From contig DCIX01000036.1 of NCBI GenBank assembly GCA_002317135.1, positions 176,236 through 240,235 of the forward strand: DNA of 64,000 bases, given 5' to 3'. A program made the translations under genes and the position numbers. Position 1 is the first letter of the stretch; every line of letters begins with the position of its first letter. Source of the DNA: Bacteroidales bacterium UBA1715 (lineage in GTDB: Bacteria; Bacteroidota; Bacteroidia; Bacteroidales; UBA1715). Below, one piece after another: positions 1 through 7,283 of this stretch. Below the pieces are notes generated by a model. That model was not told where the DNA came from. It did not search any database and worked only from the letters and a program-made list of their open reading frames with translations.

Positions 1-337
1 CTATGATAGCTTTTATTGTTGATTGAAGTTGGTTTATAAGCTCTTCTTTTGCTGCAGTTCTGGCAGCAATTTTTGCTTGTTGTATTACGGCTGCTGTTGC
101 AGTACCTTGACCGATGATATATTTTTTCGTACCATCATCGTTCTTTTCCAACTGTTTGCTATAGACTTCATACAATTGTTGTTCCATTGGCAAAGAACCT
201 GCAAGAACGTTATAACCTTGACTTGCTAATTTTTTTGCCTCTGCTTTAGGCTTAATTACAGAAGCTTTTCTAATTTGTGCTTCTGACATAAATGAAACTC
301 CTAATAAGAGCATCATAACAAAATAGAACTTTTTCAT
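1..337 (-). CDS. Secreted protein of unknown function, 3' end missing
   Basis: This reading frame starts at the ATG complementary to 335-337 and runs off the left edge of the window after 112 codons, so only the N-terminus is seen. It begins with a Sec signal peptide (MKKFYFVMMLLLGVSFMSEAQ), so the product should be exported to the periplasm or outer membrane. The mature part is rich in Lys, Ala and Gln and includes IIGQGTATAAVIQAKIAART, an Ala-rich helical stretch of the kind found in small Bacteroidetes exported proteins related to LPP20-type lipoproteins, but there is no lipobox Cys. I cannot name a function. It is followed upstream by an AT-rich gap with no clear promoter. Confidence 0.7.
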   Translation of the reverse strand, partial: MKKFYFVMMLLLGVSFMSEAQIRKASVIKPKAEAKKLASQGYNVLAGSLPMEQQLYEVYSKQLEKNDDGTKKYIIGQGTATAAVIQQAKIAARTAAKEELINQLQSTIKAII

Positions 338-617
338 TTTTTTATTTATAAAATTAATACTGATTATTTTCAAAAACATTTAATTTTATATTGTACAAAG
401 TATACAACAAAACAAAATCATTGCCAACGCTTTAGTATATACAATAATTATACAATACTGTATATATTTACTATACAATATTATTTTATAAACCACATAT
501 AAATTGGCAGTTATGCGACGGCGGATATAGTTTCTCAGTAGTCGGTCTGGAGCTATTTAAAATAGGAAATAATACTCAAGTTGGCATAAGTTTCAATGCT
601 AATGAATACTAAGGGGA
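338..617. other. AT-rich gap with a possible coding remnant
   Basis: Most of this 280-base gap is very AT-rich and carries no gene. From about 488 to 613 on the plus strand there is a richer stretch with one open frame that ends in TAA at 611-613. It lacks a start codon and reads like the C-terminal end of an exported protein (it includes SFSVVGLELFKIGNN). It could be a gene remnant left by rearrangement, or chance. It ends 4 bases from the stop of the convergent Abi_2 gene. Confidence 0.25.
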
Positions 618-1523
618 TTATTGCCAAAGCGGTTCTGATTTCCAATCGATAGGGAATCCCATTGCCACGATGTCAACCTCTGGAAAATCAAAAAGGAGAC
701 AATGTAGCTTTGCCAGCATGTCATTGTTGGGATTCACTACATTCAAAAGATACTTGATAATACAAATGTCATGATAAACCTTCAGTGTATCTGTTGGTAA
801 CGTTATCCATGGTCTTGTCATACGATTGGGGATGGTTGGATTCATAGTATTTCGCTTATTCCATATACGCGCATGATGAGCACAATCATTACGAGTGAGA
901 TACAACTTCGTCATCCAACTTTCAAAAGGTGGTACTTGCAAGCCAAATTGTTGTGAGACTTTCTTCTTTAGTTTATTGTCTTTAAGATTACTAAAAATAT
1001 TCGTTATACAACCAAATGGTAAAATTTCGGCCAGCATCCATACCGGAGGAAACGGATCAGTGTAGTTCGTCCTAAATTTTGTTATAAATTCCTCATGAGA
1101 ATGTCTTATTTCTTTGATTATTAAAGATATGGTATTGGAAAACTTGACTTTATCGGCAAAATGAATAGGATTTGTAATCCAGAATTTATCTCCTGTCATT
1201 TCGCAAATTGTATTTACAATGGTAGCACGTATTGCGACTTCTACTTTTTCTATCTCATTAAAAATGAGCATTCTTAACTTTTTGTCAAAGCGATACAACA
1301 TCATAGCTTGATTGAAAGAAGCTCCTATCTTAAAATGTTTTTCTGATTTAGGCATTTGCAGCAAAGGTATCAAATAAGCCGAAAGCCTATAATAGCCAAT
1401 AGTAGAAAGGTAGCGTTCCGCCTGTTGTTGATTCGAAATACAAAGTCCTCTTATTCTTAAGAGTTGTACCAAATCATGCACATTCTTGTATGATTCGGTA
1501 AAAGGAGTAGCTTTTATGGTCAT
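618..1523 (-). CDS. Abi_2 / AbiF-like HEPN abortive-infection protein
   Basis: This is a member of the Abi_2 family (AbiD/AbiF type), proteins linked to phage defence by abortive infection and regarded as HEPN ribonuclease-like toxins. The N-terminus has the family pattern GLCISNQQQAERYLSTIGYY, and the C-terminal half carries the hallmark RNDCAHHARIWNKR, in which R-x4-H is the HEPN catalytic motif (R211 and H216 counted from the chosen start). The frame is open to an ATG at 1595, but that codon lies inside a -7 promoter element (1593-1600), so I place the start at 1523, giving 301 residues. An XRE-type regulator lies upstream in the same direction, and a hairpin plus nine Ts separates the two. 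Phage defence is inferred from family membership, not shown by the sequence. Confidence 0.85.
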   Translation of the reverse strand: MTIKATPFTESYKNVHDLVQLLRIRGLCISNQQQAERYLSTIGYYRLSAYLIPLLQMPKSEKHFKIGASFNQAMMLYRFDKKLRMLIFNEIEKVEVAIRATIVNTICEMTGDKFWITNPIHFADKVKFSNTISLIIKEIRHSHEEFITKFRTNYTDPFPPVWMLAEILPFGCITNIFSNLKDNKLKKKVSQQFGLQVPPFESWMTKLYLTRNDCAHHARIWNKRNTMNPTIPNRMTRPWITLPTDTLKVYHDICIIKYLLNVVNPNNDMLAKLHCLLFDFPEVDIVAMGFPIDWKSEPLWQ

Positions 1524-1533
1524 AAGTTGCGGT

Positions 1534-1588
1534 AAAAAAAAACGACCCGCACATTTGAGCATCGTTGAGAGGCTTGGCGGGTTCTGGT
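1534..1588 (-). ncRNA. Short leader or small RNA ending in a terminator hairpin, upstream of Abi_2
   Basis: On the minus strand a -7 element TATCTTTG (1600-1593) is followed by a stretch in which ACCCGC (1582-1577) can pair with GCGGGT (1550-1545) across a 26-base loop. The stem is followed by CG and nine Ts (1542-1534). This is the layout of a very short transcript that ends 10 bases before the Abi_2 start codon. It could act as an attenuator in the abi leader or as a separate small RNA. From memory, a structured RNA called the abiF motif has been described upstream of genes of this family; I could not test whether this sequence matches it. The exact transcript ends are inferred. The -33 element is not clear. 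Confidence 0.5.
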
Positions 1589-1592
1589 ATTG

Positions 1593-1600
1593 CAAAGATA
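1593..1600 (-). promoter_or_regulatory. Bacteroidetes -7 element before the Abi_2 leader
   Basis: TATCTTTG on the minus strand matches TAnnTTTG exactly. No good TTG was found 17-21 bases upstream. It overlaps the furthest upstream ATG of the abi frame and so argues against that start. Confidence 0.45.
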
Positions 1601-1652
1601 ATTATTTTAGTGAATTCTATATATTTTGGCAACAAATTTTATTATACGACAA

Positions 1653-1886
1653 CTATTTCAAATGCAGATTGTTGCATACATATTCGGAATAATACTTGAA
1701 AAAATCTACCCCCAACACCAAAGATAACTTCGTAAGCAAATGTGTATCTATCCATTCTTTTTCAAAAATCTTATACATATTGTCGCGAGTATAGTTTAGC
1801 TGTTTTGCACACCACGTTACGGAACGACCTTGATCCTTCAAAGTCTGCTGAATAATTTTTCCAATATGTGGCGGCATTTCGTTCAT
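1653..1886 (-). CDS. Small XRE-type helix-turn-helix regulator
   Basis: The product is a 77-residue DNA-binding protein of the small Bacteroidetes XRE-like family. It has the core GKIIQQTLKDQGRSVTWCAK, then LNYTRDNMYKIFEKEWIDTHLL and a closing VDFFKYYSEYV, the usual pattern of helix-turn-helix followed by a short C-terminal helix. The frame is open up to 2051, but the extra 55 codons fall inside a strongly folded RNA region and do not resemble the family, so I start at 1886 (MNEMPPHIG; 1877 is also possible). It lies just upstream of the Abi_2 gene in the same direction and is a good candidate to regulate it. A role as antitoxin or repressor is inferred from position only. Confidence 0.75.
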   Translation of the reverse strand: MNEMPPHIGKIIQQTLKDQGRSVTWCAKQLNYTRDNMYKIFEKEWIDTHLLTKLSLVLGVDFFKYYSEYVCNNLHLK

Positions 1887-1906
1887 GGTCCAGATTAAAT
1901 CCGCAT

Positions 1907-2107
1907 AAAAAAAGGCGGAATTTTCGCTTTTCAACCTATTTTGATGCAAAGCTCTGGACTGCTTTATGGTAAATAGGAACGAAAATCCACGCCATAGCGT
2001 GAACCATCGCAACTTATTCTTACCATTAGAATTGTCCAGATTCTGCATCAAAGAATAAGAGCAAAGCTCAATATTATTTTATCTATTTATTCTTTTATTT
2101 TTCTCGT
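1907..2107 (-). ncRNA. Structured RNA upstream of the XRE-Abi_2 pair
   Basis: The minus strand here can fold into a long rod. Stem A pairs TTTGATGCA (2052-2044) with TGCATCAAA (1948-1940). After a small internal loop, stem B pairs TCTGGAC (2040-2034) with GTCCAGA (1959-1953). Stem C pairs ATGGTAA (2026-2020) with TTACCAT (1972-1966). Stem D is CACGC-TATG-GCGTG (2001-1988). A -7 promoter element lies at 2121-2114. A weaker hairpin with a bulged C (about 1931-1910) followed by Ts to 1907 could end the transcript 20 bases before the XRE start. The 28 base pairs in four nested stems are unlikely to be chance. It may be a stand-alone RNA or a leader. It may belong to the abiF RNA group, which I recall only in outline. 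The ends are estimates. Confidence 0.6.
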
Positions 2108-2113
2108 TTTTTG

Positions 2114-2121
2114 CAAATATA
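2114..2121 (-). promoter_or_regulatory. Bacteroidetes -7 element before the structured RNA
   Basis: TATATTTG on the minus strand matches TAnnTTTG. The -33 region has no clear TTG at the usual spacing. It is the only promoter-like element between the lipoprotein gene that ends at 2165 and the XRE gene. Confidence 0.5.
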
Positions 2122-2164
2122 GTTTTTTCAAATGTTATATAACAGAAACTCTAAAATCAATAAT

Positions 2165-2956
2165 CTATTTTATCTTCCCTGGATTTGGCAAATGCATACC
2201 ATACATTGTCAAATTATTTTCGCGTGCATATTGTAAAATACGTACACGTGTCTCTGCTGCCATAGCTGGATCCATATCGAAGAAAGGACTATATTCCGGA
2301 TACTCCATTTGCAATGCAGCACCATGTATTAAATCGGCAATGACAAGTATGCTATCTTTTTGAAAAATTGTATGCCCAGAAGTATGACCGTATGCGGCAA
2401 TTGTCTGCACTCCGCCAGCAAGCGTATCGCCTGCATTAAAACAATGCAAATGGTCCTTATAGGCAACCAAAACTCTTTTTGCCAAGGCACTTTGTTCGCC
2501 TTCCATTGCCATCCATGCTTCTGCCTCCACACGGTTTACATACACTTCCGCATTAGGAAATGCAACAAGACCATCCTTTAACAATCCACCAATATGATCT
2601 GGATGTAGATGCGTAATATAAATCAATCCCAATTCTTCAGGTTTTACATTCAATTCCGCCAATTTAGGAAATAGTTGACTAAATGGTGCGCCAAGTCCAG
2701 CATCAAGAAGTATAGTTTTTCCTTCAGATTGAAGCAAGAAGCAACTAATACTTGAAGGAACACCGTCTTGCAATCCTAAAGCATTCCAAATTGAATCGGG
2801 AACAGTTGGAAATATCTTGCATTCCTGCACAGTTGGAGCTGGTTTGTCTTCTATCCATGTGATAGTTGTAGGTTCTTCTTGAACCTCTTTTTGTGTACTT
2901 TGCGAGCAACTTGCCACAACAAATAATGTAGAAGCAATAAGTAATAGTTTTTTCAT
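2165..2956 (-). CDS. Metallo-beta-lactamase-fold hydrolase lipoprotein
   Basis: This is a 263-residue MBL-fold metal-dependent hydrolase. The zinc-binding motif THLHPDH is present (H116, H118, D120, H121), with H191 in GHTSGH, D208 in IADLIH and H211, so both metal sites appear intact. The N-terminus is a lipoprotein signal ending in VASC, with C17 as the lipidated residue, so it should be anchored in the outer or inner membrane outside the cytoplasm. The sequence resembles the AHL-lactonase/hydrolase branch more than true beta-lactamases; the substrate is unknown. It starts 7 bases after the caspase-like gene and is very probably transcribed with it. Confidence 0.85.
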   Translation of the reverse strand: MKKLLLIASTLFVVASCSQSTQKEVQEEPTTITWIEDKPAPTVQECKIFPTVPDSIWNALGLQDGVPSSISCFLLQSEGKTILLDAGLGAPFSQLFPKLAELNVKPEELGLIYITHLHPDHIGGLLKDGLVAFPNAEVYVNRVEAEAWMAMEGEQSALAKRVLVAYKDHLHCFNAGDTLAGGVQTIAAYGHTSGHTIFQKDSILVIADLIHGAALQMEYPEYSPFFDMDPAMAAETRVRILQYARENNLTMYGMHLPNPGKIK

Positions 2957-2963
2957 TGTTTGT

Positions 2964-3818
2964 TTATTTTTTCATTAATACTGTATTTTCTTTTCCCTTT
3001 TCAATTTCTATAGATGGATTTTGCACATACGACACTATGCTTTTCACACGAGTTTGTATTCTTTTTTGCAATTGTTCGCATGTCAACACTGACAGATTGT
3101 TTTTTTCTTGACATAAAGCGTATGTTAGAGAACCTTTTCCTTGGTACTCATAATTACATTGATATGATTTACAAGCACTTATATAAGTCCATTCTATTGA
3201 ATTCGCAAGATTAGGATTATACTCCTTTTTACCAGCAGGAATGATAAACTTGTCGAATGTTCCTCGTACCACCACCGACTCATCTGCTGGTTCACGAGTA
3301 GCACCGCCACTATGACATGCGTCTGCAACAACAACTATAGTTCCCTCTTTACCAACCTTCTGTCGAATTTGATGTAACCAAGCATTTAATTGATCATCAA
3401 CTATATGATTTTGTCCTTCATATTTCCCTTTTTCGTATGCAAATTTTGCATCAAAAGGTATCCAAGCCTCATCCATTCCGCTCTCTTCATCACCATGAAC
3501 ATCTGTTATTTGTTGACCATGTCCAGAAAAATGGATATAGACAACGTCACCCTTCTGCGACTTCGAAATTAACGACTCAAACTCACGTTTAATTGCAGAA
3601 AAAGTTGCCTGTTCGTTTTGTAATTTCACAATATTCTGTAGGCCAAATCCATTGGTCGTAAGCATATCTATAACTAGCGGAACATCTTTATCGCCATTGA
3701 TTTTCTGCCAACCACTACTTGCAGGATAATTACCTATACCTATCACCAATGCTCGTTTGGTTGCAAATGTTGAAAGCGAAAAAAATACAATGCTAACTAT
3801 CAACAAAAATTTCTTCAT
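2964..3818 (-). CDS. Exported caspase-like (peptidase C14) protein
   Basis: The product has a Sec signal peptide (about residues 1-19) followed by one caspase-fold domain. The catalytic pair is visible: H100 in HFSGHGQ and C168 in DACHSGG, and the domain starts with the usual KRALVIGIGNYP strand. Bacterial members of this family are called metacaspases or orthocaspases and are Cys proteases of clan CD. The signal peptide places it outside the cytoplasm, which is unlike caspase effectors of cytoplasmic defence systems. It sits between a CHAT/TPR protein and an MBL-fold lipoprotein, all on the same strand. The CHAT protein carries a second clan CD domain. Substrate and trigger are unknown. Confidence 0.88.
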   Translation of the reverse strand: MKKFLLIVSIVFFSLSTFATKRALVIGIGNYPASSGWQKINGDKDVPLVIDMLTTNGFGLQNIVKLQNEQATFSAIKREFESLISKSQKGDVVYIHFSGHGQQITDVHGDEESGMDEAWIPFDAKFAYEKGKYEGQNHIVDDQLNAWLHQIRQKVGKEGTIVVVADACHSGGATREPADESVVVRGTFDKFIIPAGKKEYNPNLANSIEWTYISACKSYQCNYEYQGKGSLTYALCQEKNNLSVLTCEQLQKRIQTRVKSIVSYVQNPSIEIEKGKENTVLMKK

Positions 3819-3840
3819 TAGACTATTTATTTGATTTGTC

Positions 3841-3848
3841 CAAAGATA
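3841..3848 (-). promoter_or_regulatory. -7 element before the caspase-like gene
   Basis: TATCTTTG on the minus strand matches TAnnTTTG and lies 22 bases before the ATG at 3818. No matching -33 TTG was found, so independent transcription of the caspase and MBL genes is only possible, not shown. Confidence 0.35.
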
Positions 3849-3888
3849 TTCAAAATATAAAATTAGCTATGCAGATTTATAGTAAAAC

Positions 3889-6666
3889 CTAATCTAACAT
3901 TATAAAACCAGACCAATAAAAAGGATCTTCAAATGTTTTTCTAACTTTTGACTGTGCTATGGAAAAAGCTTCTTTCTTTGATTTTCCATTAGTTAATTGA
4001 GAATAAAATTCCGACATCATCATTTGCGTGGCAAAATCATCAACCGACCATAAACTCATTATTATAGTTTTTACACCTGCCATTTTAAACCCTCGTTGCA
4101 ATCCATAAACTCCTTCATCACTCACTATTCCTAAAGCTGTTTGACAAGCAGACAAAACGACTAATTCTGTTTTTCGTAAATCTATATGGCTTATTTCTTT
4201 TGCTGTTAAAATTCCATCGTTATCTGATTCACAAGATCCGGGATTCGTCCATTCTCGATTCGAACCTGCCATCATTAGTCCCGATTGTTCCATTCCATTT
4301 TCTACCGAGTTCGTTTCAGTGTCCATAAAAAAACCATGTGTGGCAATATGCAAAATCGAAGGTCCTTTCTTTGACAATAATTGTAATGACGTTTCTGTTG
4401 CTTCGCGTCCTTCAAACAATGAAGTTTTTATTGCTGAGTTTCGTCCTAAAATTGCTTGTATTTCTGAAACTTCAACCTTAGTTCCTGGTAAGAAAGATAC
4501 AGGCTTACGAATTCCTTGAATTTCCTCATTGTTTGTTGTATATTCAACTCCGCCATATAATACACATGTCGTATATTTTTTCTTCATATTGTCCAATGCC
4601 AATAATTTTGTAGATGACACACGATGCATTTCATACAAATCCGTCATTATTCTGGTCTCGTCAACAGGCGCATATTCTATTCCAATTTTATGGAAGACAC
4701 CAGATGGAGAAAAATATATTCTAGAAACTCCTTCCAAATATTTAGCAAGTGGTTCCCATATCATTTCGTACATAATCGTAGATTCATACGCTTCTCGTTG
4801 TTCCTTATAGGTATCGGCAAAACCACGAACTGAATCTAAGTCTAAATCAAACAAGAACTGGTTGGATTTTAATTTATTTTCAAATGCTTGTTTCTCAAAT
4901 AACGGAATATACATTGGCGTTTCCATATTTCGTTTTAACACCAATGCTGAGAAAAAGACACTATCGTTATCTAATTTGGTAGAGATAAATTCTATTGCCA
5001 CATCCTTTTCTGTTAATGCACTCTGTACGTCTTTCCAAGACACCGCCAACGCACGAGTCATATCACCATACTCTTGTATGTTTTTTATTAAGAACTTCTC
5101 TTTTTTCTCTAAAATTTGTTCTAATGAATCACAATTTATTGTTCGTTTGTCAAGTTGTTTTGCATATTGTTTTTCCAAAACAATGCGAATCATATTTATT
5201 TGATCATATTCTGCCAACAAAGTGCTATCATCACTTTCCTGAATACTATTTCGGAATTCAACTTCCGACATTAGCAACAGCCCTTTTTCTATAAGAGCGG
5301 CATCATATAAGGCTTTATACGCTTTACTATTTTTTGAAGATTCAACAACTATAGTATTCAATTTCTGACAACGGGCTTTATTTCTTTCCCAAAATTGCAT
5401 TCGTTCTTTTTCCGTCAAAAATGAAAAAGATTGAACCAAACGATTTTTTTCAAAATCCATTAGTTCGGTGAAACAATCTACCGCTTTGTCATATTCTTTT
5501 TGAGCGACATAAACATTTCCAATATTGTTCAAGATATTAAGATACTCTTGATTGTATTCACCAAAAATCTGTTTCCGTATAGCCAAAGCTTGTTCATAGT
5601 AATCCAAAGCCTTAGAATATTCACCTTGGTTGTAATAGGCTAACCCTAATCTATTTAGCGTTGAAGCATACTCAGGATGCTCCTTTCCCAATAACTTTTC
5701 TCGTAATTTTAATGCCTTCTTTAAGTAATCAAATGCTATTTCTTGGTCGCCTTTCTTTGTATATAATAAACCTAATCGATCATAACAAAGAGCTTCCAAA
5801 GGATGTTGTTTTTGCAACTCTAACAAAATATTCAACGACATCGTATAATAGTCTATTGCTTTATCGTAATCCAACAAACTATAATAAGCAGTTCCTATAT
5901 TAAGCAAAGACATTACACGATATGTAATATTATCATCAAAGAAGTCTTTTGCCTTTTCATAATAAAACAATGCTTTCTCATAAAGTCCAAGACTATAATA
6001 TGTCACCCCAAGATTTGTCAGCAACAACGCATAATGAGTATTATTTTCTCCTAAAACTTGTTTGGTTAACTCTGCAGATTGCTCATAATACTCCAAGCAA
6101 TGTTCAAAATCGCCCATTTCATAATAAACAACCCCAATGTTATTGATTATTGCCGCATATTCTAAATTGCTATCTCCAAGAATTTCCTGCAACATCTTTT
6201 GTGACTTCTCATACCAGAAAAGTGACTTTTTATACATTGCCAATCGATAGCAAACTATACCAAAATTCATAAAAGCCTTCGAGGCCTCCATGCTTACTAT
6301 TCCCTTGTCATATATTGCAACTGATTCATCTAAATAATAATAAGCCTTATCATATCGACCTATTTTTTCATTTAGATTTCCTTGATAAAATAAAGACTTT
6401 GCGTATTCAACAGACTGATTTCCCTTTGTCTTTCTTACCGTTGTTTGTAGTATTTCAGCATATTTTAATCCTACATCTGTTTTCTTTTCGTCTATAGCCT
6501 TGTCAACGATTGAATCTAACAACGGTAGCAACGATTCTTCAGAAAGGTTCTTTGATTGCTCAAACACACCAATCAAACTATCCAACGATTGCGACTTGGC
6601 AGAATAACACAATATTATGCAAAAAAGAACTATAGCATACGAAAACCTATAGACTAATCTTTGCAT
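3889..6666 (-). CDS. Exported TPR-CHAT domain protein
   Basis: This 925-residue protein has a signal peptide (about 1-26), a long array of tetratricopeptide repeats (roughly residues 70-410; many units of the form YDKAIDYY, YEQALAIRKQIFGE) and a C-terminal CHAT domain. CHAT is a caspase-like fold, and the catalytic pair is present: H777 in HIATHGFF and C841 in LSACQTALG. The TPR array probably binds a protein partner. CHAT proteins act as proteases in several bacterial systems, but the signal peptide here suggests a periplasmic or surface role. The next gene upstream starts 22 bases away and encodes a membrane-anchored TPR-like protein. The downstream gene encodes another caspase-fold protein. 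Confidence 0.9.
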   Translation of the reverse strand: MQRLVYRFSYAIVLFCIILCYSAKSQSLDSLIGVFEQSKNLSEESLLPLLDSIVDKAIDEKKTDVGLKYAEILQTTVRKTKGNQSVEYAKSLFYQGNLNEKIGRYDKAYYYLDESVAIYDKGIVSMEASKAFMNFGIVCYRLAMYKKSLFWYEKSQKMLQEILGDSNLEYAAIINNIGVVYYEMGDFEHCLEYYEQSAELTKQVLGENNTHYALLLTNLGVTYYSLGLYEKALFYYEKAKDFFDDNITYRVMSLLNIGTAYYSLLDYDKAIDYYTMSLNILLELQKQHPLEALCYDRLGLLYTKKGDQEIAFDYLKKALKLREKLLGKEHPEYASTLNRLGLAYYNQGEYSKALDYYEQALAIRKQIFGEYNQEYLNILNNIGNVYVAQKEYDKAVDCFTELMDFEKNRLVQSFSFLTEKERMQFWERNKARCQKLNTIVVESSKNSKAYKALYDAALIEKGLLLMSEVEFRNSIQESDDSTLLAEYDQINMIRIVLEKQYAKQLDKRTINCDSLEQILEKKEKFLIKNIQEYGDMTRALAVSWKDVQSALTEKDVAIEFISTKLDNDSVFFSALVLKRNMETPMYIPLFEKQAFENKLKSNQFLFDLDLDSVRGFADTYKEQREAYESTIMYEMIWEPLAKYLEGVSRIYFSPSGVFHKIGIEYAPVDETRIMTDLYEMHRVSSTKLLALDNMKKKYTTCVLYGGVEYTTNNEEIQGIRKPVSFLPGTKVEVSEIQAILGRNSAIKTSLFEGREATETSLQLLSKKGPSILHIATHGFFMDTETNSVENGMEQSGLMMAGSNREWTNPGSCESDNDGILTAKEISHIDLRKTELVVLSACQTALGIVSDEGVYGLQRGFKMAGVKTIIMSLWSVDDFATQMMMSEFYSQLTNGKSKKEAFSIAQSKVRKTFEDPFYWSGFIMLD

Positions 6667-6687
6667 TTCGACTACAACTAGTATTGA

Positions 6688-7158
6688 CTAGAATAATAGA
6701 CATTCGTAAATTACGCTAGCTTCGTCGCTATATTTACTATCCGACTCACTAATTTTTCGCAACCATTTGCGGGCCTTGGACAACTTCTGACTATCCATAA
6801 AAAGAAGTGTTTGATACCAGTCCAACTTATCTTGGGCCGATTTCGTAATTTCCTTATAATATTCTAGTTCTTCCGTACTTGCATATAAAATCTCTTGCGA
6901 GTCATTTTGAATTGAAATTCGCAAGGAATCTATACCTATCTGGGCTTCATCAAAATATTTAGTCTTAATTTTTTCGTGAATTTTTGCAAAATCACTTTCA
7001 TATCCAACCCCACGAGAAGAAGATAAATCAATTGCATCCAATTGTTCTATACCCATGTTTTGCAAAACCATACGGTCACGAATAACAAGTGCGACACCAG
7101 CAATTATAATAACAACAAAAATTGCAACAAAAATTTTTACTATAGTAGATTTTTTCAT
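6688..7158 (-). CDS. Membrane-anchored TPR-like small protein
   Basis: The 156-residue product has one N-terminal transmembrane segment (about residues 8-26) followed by a soluble helical domain. The C-terminal part, KLDWYQTLLFMDSQKLSKAR and the following W-L-R-K-I-S-x-S-D-S-x-Y, has the spacing of a TPR-type helix pair that is common in small Bacteroidetes proteins encoded beside TPR/CHAT proteins. It is first in the operon, with a good promoter at 7177-7207. A scaffold or regulatory role for the CHAT protein is inferred from gene order only. Confidence 0.7.
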   Translation of the reverse strand: MKKSTIVKIFVAIFVVIIIAGVALVIRDRMVLQNMGIEQLDAIDLSSSRGVGYESDFAKIHEKIKTKYFDEAQIGIDSLRISIQNDSQEILYASTEELEYYKEITKSAQDKLDWYQTLLFMDSQKLSKARKWLRKISESDSKYSDEASVIYECLLF

Positions 7159-7176
7159 TTGTCAGTAATTTGACAT

Positions 7177-7207
7177 CAAAAATACAAAAGAGCCCCCAAT
7201 TATCAAA
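7177..7207 (-). promoter_or_regulatory. Promoter of the CHAT/caspase cluster
   Basis: On the minus strand TTTG (7207-7204), a 19-base spacer and TATTTTTG (7184-7177) match the Bacteroidetes -33/-7 promoter form. The ATG at 7158 lies 18 bases beyond the -7 element. Confidence 0.65.
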
Positions 7208-7223
7208 ACAAAACAGTATGTCT

Positions 7224-7271
7224 CTAAATAAGGAAACGCCCCACTTACTAGTGAGGCGTTTCCTTATTTAG
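7224..7271 (-). terminator. Terminator of gdhA
   Basis: A 17-bp perfect stem (CTAAATAAGGAAACGCC, 7224-7240, with 7255-7271) plus an inner CACT/AGTG pairing lies 12 bases after the gdhA stop. It separates gdhA from the CHAT cluster. There is no long T tract beyond the stem. Confidence 0.75.
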
Positions 7272-7283
7272 ATTTTGTATAGA

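Noticed and set aside
1524..1595. Start of the Abi_2 gene at 1595
   Set aside because: The ATG lies inside a -7 promoter element and the frame would read through a terminator-like hairpin with nine Ts.
1887..2051. N-terminal extension of the XRE regulator
   Set aside because: The 55 extra codons lie within the nested stems of the structured RNA and do not resemble the compact family, which begins near MPPHIGK.
4319..6497. Many short plus-strand reading frames opposite the CHAT gene
   Set aside because: They lie antisense to a clearly coding frame, have poor composition and no family resemblance.
2165..7158. Cytoplasmic caspase/CHAT phage-defence system
   Set aside because: Every protein has an export or membrane signal, and no sensor, nuclease or gasdermin-like gene is present.
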